Position numbers and translations under genes: made by a program
Source: Marinagarivorans algicola
Lineage (GTDB): Bacteria > Pseudomonadota > Gammaproteobacteria > Pseudomonadales > Cellvibrionaceae
Assembly (NCBI RefSeq): GCF_001292705.1
Contig: NZ_LGAK01000017.1
Location: 1-64,000, forward strand
DNA length: 64,000 nucleotides
Reading direction: 5' to 3'
In this document: piece after piece, positions 57,525-64,000 of the stretch
How positions within the stretch are numbered: the first letter of the stretch is position 1
Layout: each line of letters opens with the position of its first letter
Notes under the pieces: model-generated
Database searches by the model: none
Told to the model about the DNA's origin: nothing
The model's input: only the letters and a program-made list of their open reading frames with translations

Positions 57525-58811
57525 ATGACCGACCACACTAAAGATCAAGATGACAGCGGTAAATTACTTTACTGCTCGTTTTGTGGAAAAAGTCAGCATG
57601 AAGTGCGAAAGCTAATCGCCGGACCTTCTGTATTTATATGCGATGAGTGTGTTGATTTATGTAATGACATTATTCGTGAAGAAGTCCAAGAGGCTGAGTC
57701 CGAAGGTGGTTCTGATGCATTGCCAACACCTCATGAAATAGCCACCACGCTGGACGATTATGTCATCGGTCAGCGTCAAGCTAAAAAAGTGCTGGCCGTT
57801 GCTGTTTATAACCACTATAAGCGTTTACGTAAAGGTGGCAAAAAGAAAGATGACATTGAGCTAGGTAAAAGTAACATTTTGCTGGTTGGCCCAACGGGTA
57901 GTGGTAAAACCTTATTGGCCGAAACCTTGGCTCGCTTATTGAACGTACCTTTTACCATTGCTGATGCGACGACTTTAACCGAAGCAGGTTATGTGGGTGA
58001 AGATGTTGAAAATATCATCCAAAAGCTTTTGCAAAAGTGCGATTACGATGTTGAAAAAGCGCAGCAAGGTATTGTGTATATTGATGAAATTGACAAAATA
58101 TCACGCAAATCAGATAACCCATCGATTACGCGCGATGTGTCGGGTGAAGGCGTACAGCAGGCTTTGCTTAAACTCATTGAGGGCACGGTAGCTTCGGTAC
58201 CTCCACAAGGTGGGCGCAAGCATCCTCAGCAAGAATTTTTGCAAGTTGATACATCGAATATATTATTTATATGTGGTGGTGCGTTCGCTGGCCTCGATAA
58301 AATTATCCGAGATCGCTCCGAAAAAGGCGGGATTGGTTTTGGTGCTGAGGTAAAAAGCAAAGACGAAAAAGTCAATGTGGGTAAAACACTTAAAAACCTA
58401 GAAACCGAAGACCTTGTGCGCTTTGGTTTGATTCCTGAGTTTGTTGGCCGCTTGCCTGTTGTTGCAACGCTTGATGAGCTTGATGAAGCTGCGTTAATGG
58501 CTATTTTATCTGAACCTAAAAATTCATTGGTGAAGCAATATGGTCGCTTGTTTGAGATGGAAGGCGTAGATATTGATTTCCGTGAAGAAGCTCTGAAAGC
58601 TGTGGCAAATAAGGCGATGGAGCGCAAAACCGGTGCGCGCGGGTTGCGCTCGATTATGGAATCGGTATTACTAGAAACAATGTACAAACTGCCCTCCGAA
58701 GAGGGTGTGTCTAAGGTTGTTGTCGATGATTCTGTGATTAGGGGCGAGTCTGAGCCACTGCTGATCTACGAAGCTGTAGAAAAGCCCGCGAAAGCGGCAA
58801 CCGACGAATAG
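57525..58811 (+). CDS. clpX: ATP-dependent Clp protease, ATP-binding subunit ClpX
   Basis: AAA+ unfoldase that feeds ssrA-tagged and other substrates to ClpP, 428 aa. N-terminal zinc finger [14 protein letters not shown], then CDECVDLC (about 17-46). Walker A GPTGSGKT lies near 121, Walker [10 protein letters not shown] near 180, and sensor/arginine motifs lie in [12 protein letters not shown] and [12 protein letters not shown]. The order clpP-clpX is standard. Followed by a terminator. Confidence 0.98.
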   Translation: MTDHTKDQDDSGKLLYCSFCGKSQHEVRKLIAGPSVFICDECVDLCNDIIREEVQEAESEGGSDALPTPHEIATTLDDYVIGQRQAKKVLAVAVYNHYKRLRKGGKKKDDIELGKSNILLVGPTGSGKTLLAETLARLLNVPFTIADATTLTEAGYVGEDVENIIQKLLQKCDYDVEKAQQGIVYIDEIDKISRKSDNPSITRDVSGEGVQQALLKLIEGTVASVPPQGGRKHPQQEFLQVDTSNILFICGGAFAGLDKIIRDRSEKGGIGFGAEVKSKDEKVNVGKTLKNLETEDLVRFGLIPEFVGRLPVVATLDELDEAALMAILSEPKNSLVKQYGRLFEMEGVDIDFREEALKAVANKAMERKTGARGLRSIMESVLLETMYKLPSEEGVSKVVVDDSVIRGESEPLLIYEAVEKPAKAATDE

Positions 58812-58827
58812 TCACTTTTTGTGTTTG

Positions 58828-58861
58828 AAAAGGTCTCTAGCTCTAGAGGCCTTTTTTTTTA
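58828..58861 (+). terminator. Terminator after clpX
   Basis: AAAAGGTCTCTAG and CTAGAGGCCTTTT form a near-perfect stem followed by nine T residues. Confidence 0.9.
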
Positions 58862-58937
58862 GTTGTTTTTTGGCTAAGAGACCATACTTATAGCTCTTGG
58901 TCATTCTGCTTTATGCAGAGCTTTTTGAGGATATATC

Positions 58938-61361
58938 ATGGATACACATCCGGCTAGTGGGAATACGCCTACTACTTTACCTCTGTTGCCATTGCGCGAT
59001 GTAGTGGTTTACCCCCATATGGTAATACCGTTATTTGTGGGGCGTGAGAAGTCAATCGCTGCTTTAGAGCAGGCGATGCAAGATGATAAGCAAATTTTAT
59101 TAGTAGCGCAAAAGCAGTCGGGTGTTGATGAGCCTACGCCCGACGATCTGTATACAGTCGGGACTATTTCGCAAGTCCTTCAAATGTTGCGTTTGCCCGA
59201 CGGTACGGTCAAAGTACTCGTTGAAGGGCGCCAGCGTGCTGATGTGCAGGCTGTATCACCTGTCGATAATTATTATGTTGCGCAAGCAACTGCCGTACCG
59301 GCCGATGATTATGACCCTAAAGAAGTTGAAGTTTATGCGCAATCATTACTTAAGCGCTTTGATGAATATGTCAGCATGAGTAAAAAGGTACCGCCTGAGG
59401 TTATGACCTCTTTGAATGGTATTGATGAGCCCGGCAGAATGGCAGACACTATTGCTGCCCACATGTCTTTAGAGTTATCGCAAAAGCAAGACATCTTAGA
59501 GATGTACAGTGTTCTTAAGCGTTTGGAGCACCTTGTAGGTTTGATGGATGCCGAAGCTGATCTCTTTCAGGTTGAAAAGCGCATTCGCGGTCGCGTTAAA
59601 AAGCAAATGGAAAAAAGTCAGCGCGAGTACTATCTCAATGAGCAAATGAAAGCTATTCAGCGCGAGCTTGGCGACGGTGGCGATGAGCCATCTGAACATG
59701 AGGAGCTTGAGCAGAAGATTATTGATGCGGCGATGCCAAAAGAGGCTGAAAAGAAAACGCGCGCAGAATTTAGTAAGCTAAAAATGATGTCACCCATGTC
59801 GGCAGAGGCTTCAGTGGTGCGCTCATATATTGATTGGATGATCAACGTTCCTTGGTCTAAACGCAGTAAAGTGAAGCACGACTTGGTTCGCGCTCAAGAG
59901 ATTTTAGACGCTGATCACTATGGCCTAGAGGAAGTTAAAGATCGTATTTTAGAGTACTTGGCTGTCCAAAAGCGGGTGCGTAAAATGAAGGGGCCGATTT
60001 TGTGCTTGGTAGGCCCTCCGGGAGTTGGTAAAACCTCTTTAGGGGAATCCATTGCGCGCGCGACTAACCGTAAATTTGTGCGTATGGCACTGGGTGGTGT
60101 GCGCGATGAAGCGGAGATTCGTGGCCACCGCAGGACCTATATTGGTTCTATGCCGGGTAAGTTGATTCAAAAAATGTCTAAGGTTGAAGTTAAGAACCCG
60201 CTTTTTTTGCTCGATGAAATTGACAAGATGGGCATGGATAATCGTGGTGACCCGGCCAGTGCTTTACTCGAGGTATTAGATCCCGAGCAAAATAATAGTT
60301 TTAACGATCATTATCTTGAAGTCGATTACGATCTTTCAGATGTCATGTTTGTATGTACCTCTAATACAATGAATATCCCTGGGCCCTTATTGGATCGTAT
60401 GGAGATTATTCGTATACCGGGTTACACCGAAGATGAGAAGCTGAATATTGCTCAGCGTTATCTGATCCCTAAACAGGTGAAGGCCAATGGCCTTAAAGAG
60501 GGTGAGATCACTATTGCCGAAGAGGCTTTACGTGATGTTATTCGCTTTTATACACGCGAGGCGGGTGTGCGAGGGCTTGACCGTGAAATTGCTAAGCTTT
60601 GCCGCAAAGTGGTCACTAAGCATGTACGGGGCAGCGCTAAATCGCCTAAATGCCTTGTCGAATCGTGTAATCTTGAAGAGATGCTCGGTGTGAAAAAAGC
60701 TGATTTCGGTCGAGCAGAAGAGGAAAATCAAATTGGTCAAGTCACAGGGCTTGCATGGACCCAAGTGGGCGGTGAACTCTTAACCATTGAGGCGTCGGCT
60801 GTAAAAGGTAAAGGGCGCATGGTGAAAACGGGCTCTTTGGGGGATGTTATGCAAGAGTCTATTCAGGCGGCAATTACCGTTGTACGCTCGCGTTCGCAGT
60901 TTTTGGGTGTGGCTCCTGATCACTTTGATAAGCATGATTTACACATACACGTGCCCGAGGGGGCAACACCAAAAGATGGGCCATCTGCGGGTATCGCAAT
61001 GTGTACTGCTTTGGTGTCTGTTTTTACTGATGTCGCGGTGCGTTCTGATGTGGCGATGACGGGTGAAATTACATTGCGCGGTGAAGTCTTAAAAATTGGC
61101 GGCTTAAAAGAAAAGCTGCTAGCAGCTCATCGCGGCGGTATTAAAACTGTACTTATCCCCAAAGATAATGAAGGAGATTTGCGCGAAATCCCCGATAATA
61201 TTAAGGCGGATTTGGTGATTAAACCGGTCAAATGGATTGATGAGGTCTTAGATGTCGCGCTCGAAAGGCCTCTAACACCTTACAGTGACGCTGAATTTGA
61301 AGCCCTAGAAGCCGCGGCTTTTTCATCCTCAAGTGAAAAAGAGCGACCTAATACCCATTAA
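58938..61361 (+). CDS. lon: Lon protease (ATP-dependent serine protease La)
   Basis: Cytoplasmic AAA+ protease degrading misfolded and regulatory proteins, 807 aa. LON N domain at about 15-210 (LPLLPLRDVVVYPHMVIPLFVGRE). Walker A GPPGVGKT lies near 358, with the Lon box FVRMALGGVRDEAEIRGHRRTYIGSMPG just after it. The peptidase domain has the catalytic Ser in PKDGPSAGIAMCTALVS and Lys in GGLKEKLLAAHRGG near the C-terminus. The start has GAGGATATATC upstream. Followed by a hairpin. Confidence 0.98.
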   Translation: MDTHPASGNTPTTLPLLPLRDVVVYPHMVIPLFVGREKSIAALEQAMQDDKQILLVAQKQSGVDEPTPDDLYTVGTISQVLQMLRLPDGTVKVLVEGRQRADVQAVSPVDNYYVAQATAVPADDYDPKEVEVYAQSLLKRFDEYVSMSKKVPPEVMTSLNGIDEPGRMADTIAAHMSLELSQKQDILEMYSVLKRLEHLVGLMDAEADLFQVEKRIRGRVKKQMEKSQREYYLNEQMKAIQRELGDGGDEPSEHEELEQKIIDAAMPKEAEKKTRAEFSKLKMMSPMSAEASVVRSYIDWMINVPWSKRSKVKHDLVRAQEILDADHYGLEEVKDRILEYLAVQKRVRKMKGPILCLVGPPGVGKTSLGESIARATNRKFVRMALGGVRDEAEIRGHRRTYIGSMPGKLIQKMSKVEVKNPLFLLDEIDKMGMDNRGDPASALLEVLDPEQNNSFNDHYLEVDYDLSDVMFVCTSNTMNIPGPLLDRMEIIRIPGYTEDEKLNIAQRYLIPKQVKANGLKEGEITIAEEALRDVIRFYTREAGVRGLDREIAKLCRKVVTKHVRGSAKSPKCLVESCNLEEMLGVKKADFGRAEEENQIGQVTGLAWTQVGGELLTIEASAVKGKGRMVKTGSLGDVMQESIQAAITVVRSRSQFLGVAPDHFDKHDLHIHVPEGATPKDGPSAGIAMCTALVSVFTDVAVRSDVAMTGEITLRGEVLKIGGLKEKLLAAHRGGIKTVLIPKDNEGDLREIPDNIKADLVIKPVKWIDEVLDVALERPLTPYSDAEFEALEAAAFSSSSEKERPNTH

Positions 61362-61366
61362 AAAAA

Positions 61367-61407
61367 CGCGATATTGGTTGTTTGCTGTACAAAAAATCAA
61401 TATCGCG
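61367..61407 (+). terminator. Stem-loop after lon
   Basis: CGCGATATTG (61367-61376) pairs perfectly with CAATATCGCG (61398-61407) across a 21-base loop. There is no T-run, so termination is uncertain. Confidence 0.5.
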
Positions 61408-61520
61408 ATAAATGAGTGCCAATTGTTGCGGGGTTTTCTTGACCGCTCCTTATGCAGTTGGTATAAATTGCAGTCCGCCGTTGGCGCAAAGCCTGCAGTA
61501 TGCTAGAAACCGTAGTTCTC

Positions 61521-61588
61521 TGTCATTACAGGCTGTATATTGTTACAGGTTATGTATTGCTATAGGCTATGTATTGTTACAGGCTGCG
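61521..61588 (+). repeat. Fourfold 17-bp tandem repeat
   Basis: Four consecutive 17-base units with the form TATTGTTACAGGCTATG (TGTCATTACAGGCTGTA, TATTGTTACAGGTTATG, TATTGCTATAGGCTATG, TATTGTTACAGGCTGCG). They lie 146 bases before the hupB start. Confidence 0.85.
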
Positions 61589-61733
61589 CGGTAATCTTTT
61601 TGCTGCTTGCTGCCAAGCCGTGCTACATTGATTAGGCTCAGCCGTATTTGGGTTTAAACTGAACAAAGGTGCATCTGCGCTGGAATAGTTTTTTAAAACA
61701 CTTGCATCGAATAATAATAGAGGGGTTAGTTTC

Positions 61734-62009
61734 GTGAATAAATCTGAATTGGTTGACGCCATTGCTGCTTCGGCAGATATTTCTAAAGCCGCAGCGGGTC
61801 GTGCATTAGACGCAGTGACCGAATCGATCACTAATGCGCTAAAAGATGGTGATCAGGTGGCTTTAGTGGGTTTTGGTACTTTTTTAGTTAAAGAGCGTGC
61901 AGCGCGAACAGGGCGCAACCCGCAAACGGGTCAGCCTATTGAAATTGCGGCTGCCAACATTCCAACATTCAAGCCGGGCAAAGCGCTTAAAGATGCTGTG
62001 AATGGTTAA
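61734..62009 (+). CDS. hupB: DNA-binding protein HU-beta
   Basis: Histone-like nucleoid protein, 91 aa. Contains the HU signature region [26 protein letters not shown] (about 47-72) with the intercalating Pro in RNPQTG. N-terminal helices [27 protein letters not shown] are typical. GTG start with GGGGTTAG upstream. Its position after lon matches Pseudomonas and E. coli gene order. Confidence 0.97.
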   Translation: MNKSELVDAIAASADISKAAAGRALDAVTESITNALKDGDQVALVGFGTFLVKERAARTGRNPQTGQPIEIAAANIPTFKPGKALKDAVNG

Positions 62010-62155
62010 CTGAACACGCTTTATAGAGCTTTACATTGCATTTTTAGAGGTTAGAAGTGCAATCTAGTAGCTTGTTATTTGTTCTGAGTTTGAATGGAAT
62101 GTGACAATTGTTATTCGTTGTTGGGTTTGATAATTAGTCGAGCAAAAAGTTATTC

Positions 62156-62184
62156 AAAAGGCGCTAGTATCAGCGCCTTTTTTA
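62156..62184 (+). terminator. Terminator after hupB
   Basis: AAAAGGCGCT and AGCGCCTTTT form a perfect 10-bp stem around AGTATC, followed by further T residues. Confidence 0.9.
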
Positions 62185-62219
62185 ATATGCGATTCGTGAT
62201 GAGTCTGTAGGAGTGCATA

Positions 62220-64000
62220 ATGCTGCAAAGCATGCGTGAAAATATGAAAGGCCCTACCGCTAAAATAGTAGTAGGTGTAGCTGTTGCTGCAATGGTTTTG
62301 TTTGGTGTTGAATCATTGTTTGTTAACTCAGTTGGCGGTAGCGAGGTTGCGACTGTCAATGGTGAGGACGTGAGCGAGATAGAGTTGTTGCGTGCTATCG
62401 AGCAGCAAAAAAATCGCTTGCGCCAGCAGTTTGATCTAGATGAAACCAGCGATATGCTGAATGATGATCGCTTGCGTACACCTGCATTGATGAATTTGGT
62501 GCGTCAAAAAGCACTGCATCATGCGGCTTCAGAGCAAGGTATGAATGTATCTCCGAGTATTGTTAAGGCGGAGCTTGCAAAGGCGTTTACTCGTGATGGT
62601 GAGTTTAACAAAGCACAGCTTAATAACTATATTGCAGCTTATGGCTACACGCCCGCCACCTTGGCACAATCTGAGGCTAATGCTTACGTACTGCGTCAGT
62701 TATTTAATGGCGTGAGCCAAACGGAGTTTGTTACTCAAGCCGAAATGGATGCTATGGCCGCTATTGCCGGTCAAAAGCGCAGCTTTGCGACGATTGAAAT
62801 TTCACGTTCATTGGTTGAAGATAAGGTAACCGTCACAGATGAGGAGATTGCACAATACTATCAAGCCAATGAAGCGCAGTTTACCGAGCCTGAGAAGGTC
62901 GCTTTAGAGTATGTAGAAGTAACCATCGCTGATCTTGCTAAAACACAAAATGTGAGTGATAAAGAGCTAAAGGCTGAATACGATCGTGAGCAGCAAGAGT
63001 TTCAAGGCGGCACTGAGTATCGTGTTTCTCATATACTGATTGAAAGTGCGGATGATTCGGCAGCGAAAATCGCCGAGATTAGTGCCAAATTGAAAGAAGG
63101 CCAAGCATTTGCCGATTTAGCCAAAGAATACTCAGATGATTTAGGTTCTAAAGCCTTAGGTGGCGAGTTGGGTTTAATGGTTGAAGGTGCTTTCCCTGCT
63201 GAGTTTGAAGAAGCTGCTAAAGCACTCAGTGCCGGTAATGTATCGGCGCCTGTTGTTACGGATGCTGGTACGCATTTTATTCGCTTAGACGAAAAAGTTG
63301 TTGTTGAGCCTGAAAGCTTTGAATCACGCAAAGAAGCGTTGGCTGCTATGTTGCGCGAACAAAAAGCGAGTGTCGCATATTTGGAGAAAATTCAAGTACT
63401 GGAAGAGGTTTCTTTCGGTGCTTCTGATCTATCAGCTACGGCATCGGCCTTAGGCGTTCCCGTGAAGTCAACTGATCTATTTGCACGCGGTCGCGGTACT
63501 GGTATAGCAGCAAATACTGTCATTGCTAATGCTGCGTTTGCTGAGGATGTTTATGCGCAGGGGCAGAATAGCCAAGTGCTCGAGGTTGAAGGTTCACGGG
63601 CTTTTGTTGTACGTTTAAAGCAGAAGGTTCCTGCTACAGTTCAACCTTTAGAAGATGTAAAAGAAAGCATCACTCAGCAAATTACACAAACCAAAGTGAT
63701 TAATGAGCTACAGACTTTGGCTGCGGATGTCGTGATAGCAATCGAAAAAGGCGAAAAGCCCGAAGTTGTTGCAGAAGAAGGCGAATATAGCTTTAATAAC
63801 TATGAAGGCGTAGAGCGCAGCAACACTGATGTTGACTTTATGGTCTCCCGTGAAGCTTTTAGCCTGCCACGTCCAGATGCAAAGAGCCCCGCGGTGACGA
63901 CAGTCAATGGTGCTGAAGGCCTGACGGTGGTAGTTTTGAGTGAAGTTGTTGACGGTGATGTTGACAATCTGCCGAAAGAGCAGCGCGACGCCATGGAGCA
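62220..64000 (+). CDS. ppiD: Peptidyl-prolyl cis-trans isomerase PpiD (partial)
   Basis: Inner-membrane-anchored periplasmic chaperone of the SurA/PpiD group, working near the Sec translocon. The frame is open from ATG 62220 (GGAG eight bases upstream) to the window end, giving 593 residues; the true stop is beyond 64000. One membrane helix lies at about 15-35 (IVVGVAVAAMVLFGVESLF). A SurA_N-like region lies at about 40-180. A parvulin-type PPIase domain at about 265-365 has YRVSHILIESADDSAAKIAE, FADLAKEYSDDLGSKALGGELG and GTHFIRLDEK. hupB-ppiD order is conserved in gammaproteobacteria. Confidence 0.95.
   Translation, partial: MLQSMRENMKGPTAKIVVGVAVAAMVLFGVESLFVNSVGGSEVATVNGEDVSEIELLRAIEQQKNRLRQQFDLDETSDMLNDDRLRTPALMNLVRQKALHHAASEQGMNVSPSIVKAELAKAFTRDGEFNKAQLNNYIAAYGYTPATLAQSEANAYVLRQLFNGVSQTEFVTQAEMDAMAAIAGQKRSFATIEISRSLVEDKVTVTDEEIAQYYQANEAQFTEPEKVALEYVEVTIADLAKTQNVSDKELKAEYDREQQEFQGGTEYRVSHILIESADDSAAKIAEISAKLKEGQAFADLAKEYSDDLGSKALGGELGLMVEGAFPAEFEEAAKALSAGNVSAPVVTDAGTHFIRLDEKVVVEPESFESRKEALAAMLREQKASVAYLEKIQVLEEVSFGASDLSATASALGVPVKSTDLFARGRGTGIAANTVIANAAFAEDVYAQGQNSQVLEVEGSRAFVVRLKQKVPATVQPLEDVKESITQQITQTKVINELQTLAADVVIAIEKGEKPEVVAEEGEYSFNNYEGVERSNTDVDFMVSREAFSLPRPDAKSPAVTTVNGAEGLTVVVLSEVVDGDVDNLPKEQRDAME

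Larger units (their letters stand above)
61362..61733. other. Intergenic region lon-hupB
   Basis: Contains the hairpin after lon (61367-61407), a fourfold 17-bp tandem repeat (61521-61588) and the hupB promoter region. Short frames here are not supported. Confidence 0.6.

Overview
The window looks like a chromosomal segment of a marine, polysaccharide-degrading gammaproteobacterium, most like the Cellvibrionaceae (Saccharophagus/Teredinibacter/Cellvibrio type). This is inferred from a lipid-anchored GH6 cellulase behind a long poly-serine linker, several other Ser-rich surface lipoproteins, a gammaproteobacterial tig-clpP-clpX-lon-hupB-ppiD block, FadB/FadA, and a carboxyspermidine-type polyamine pathway. 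No taxonomic marker gene is present, so the assignment is only to group level.

Layout. 1-8.1 kb is a flagellar filament cluster: two large flagellin paralogues, FlaG and FliD, with a sigma54-type promoter before the first flagellin and a sigma28-type promoter before the second. 8.7-15.5 kb holds a YkgJ-type cysteine-cluster protein, the GH6 cellulase, and convergent to it a two-gene operon of a DUF1592-type haem-motif lipoprotein and a DUF1552 Tat protein. 16.1-20.2 kb holds a DUF1244 gene, uvrA and a small membrane protein. 20.2-23.3 kb is an AT-rich scrap zone: three transposase remnants of two IS families, an orphan 153-aa ORF, a membrane-anchored gene broken by an in-frame stop, a probable group II intron domain V relic and large inverted repeats. 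23.4-30.8 kb holds a di-haem oxidoreductase, two lipoproteins with RCC1-like repeats, a carboxylesterase and an EamA exporter. 31-35.4 kb holds purU, a HAD phosphatase, a glutaredoxin-like protein, an MFS transporter and a small exported protein. 36-40.6 kb holds a GAF histidine kinase and modABC. 40.7-46.9 kb, all on the minus strand, holds speA, carboxy(nor)spermidine dehydrogenase, nspC, a diguanylate cyclase and a translationally coupled lipoprotein hydrolase. 47.1-51 kb holds a GlxA-type regulator, an unusually long ketoacyl synthase and an XRE regulator. 51.4-54.8 kb is fadBA. 55-64 kb holds tRNA-Leu(UAG), tig, clpP, clpX, lon, hupB and ppiD (cut by the window end).

The most interesting structure not explained by genes is a family of seven dispersed, non-coding, MITE-like elements (about 125-250 bp) with short terminal inverted repeats ending in TAACTATTC/GAATAGTTA. 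They lie in intergenic regions on both strands at about 0.16, 8.4, 26.7, 33.2, 35.9, 37.5 and 44.9 kb. The copy at 44.9 kb is flanked by a perfect 8-bp direct repeat that includes the speA stop codon, which looks like a target-site duplication. No gene that would mobilise them is seen in the window.
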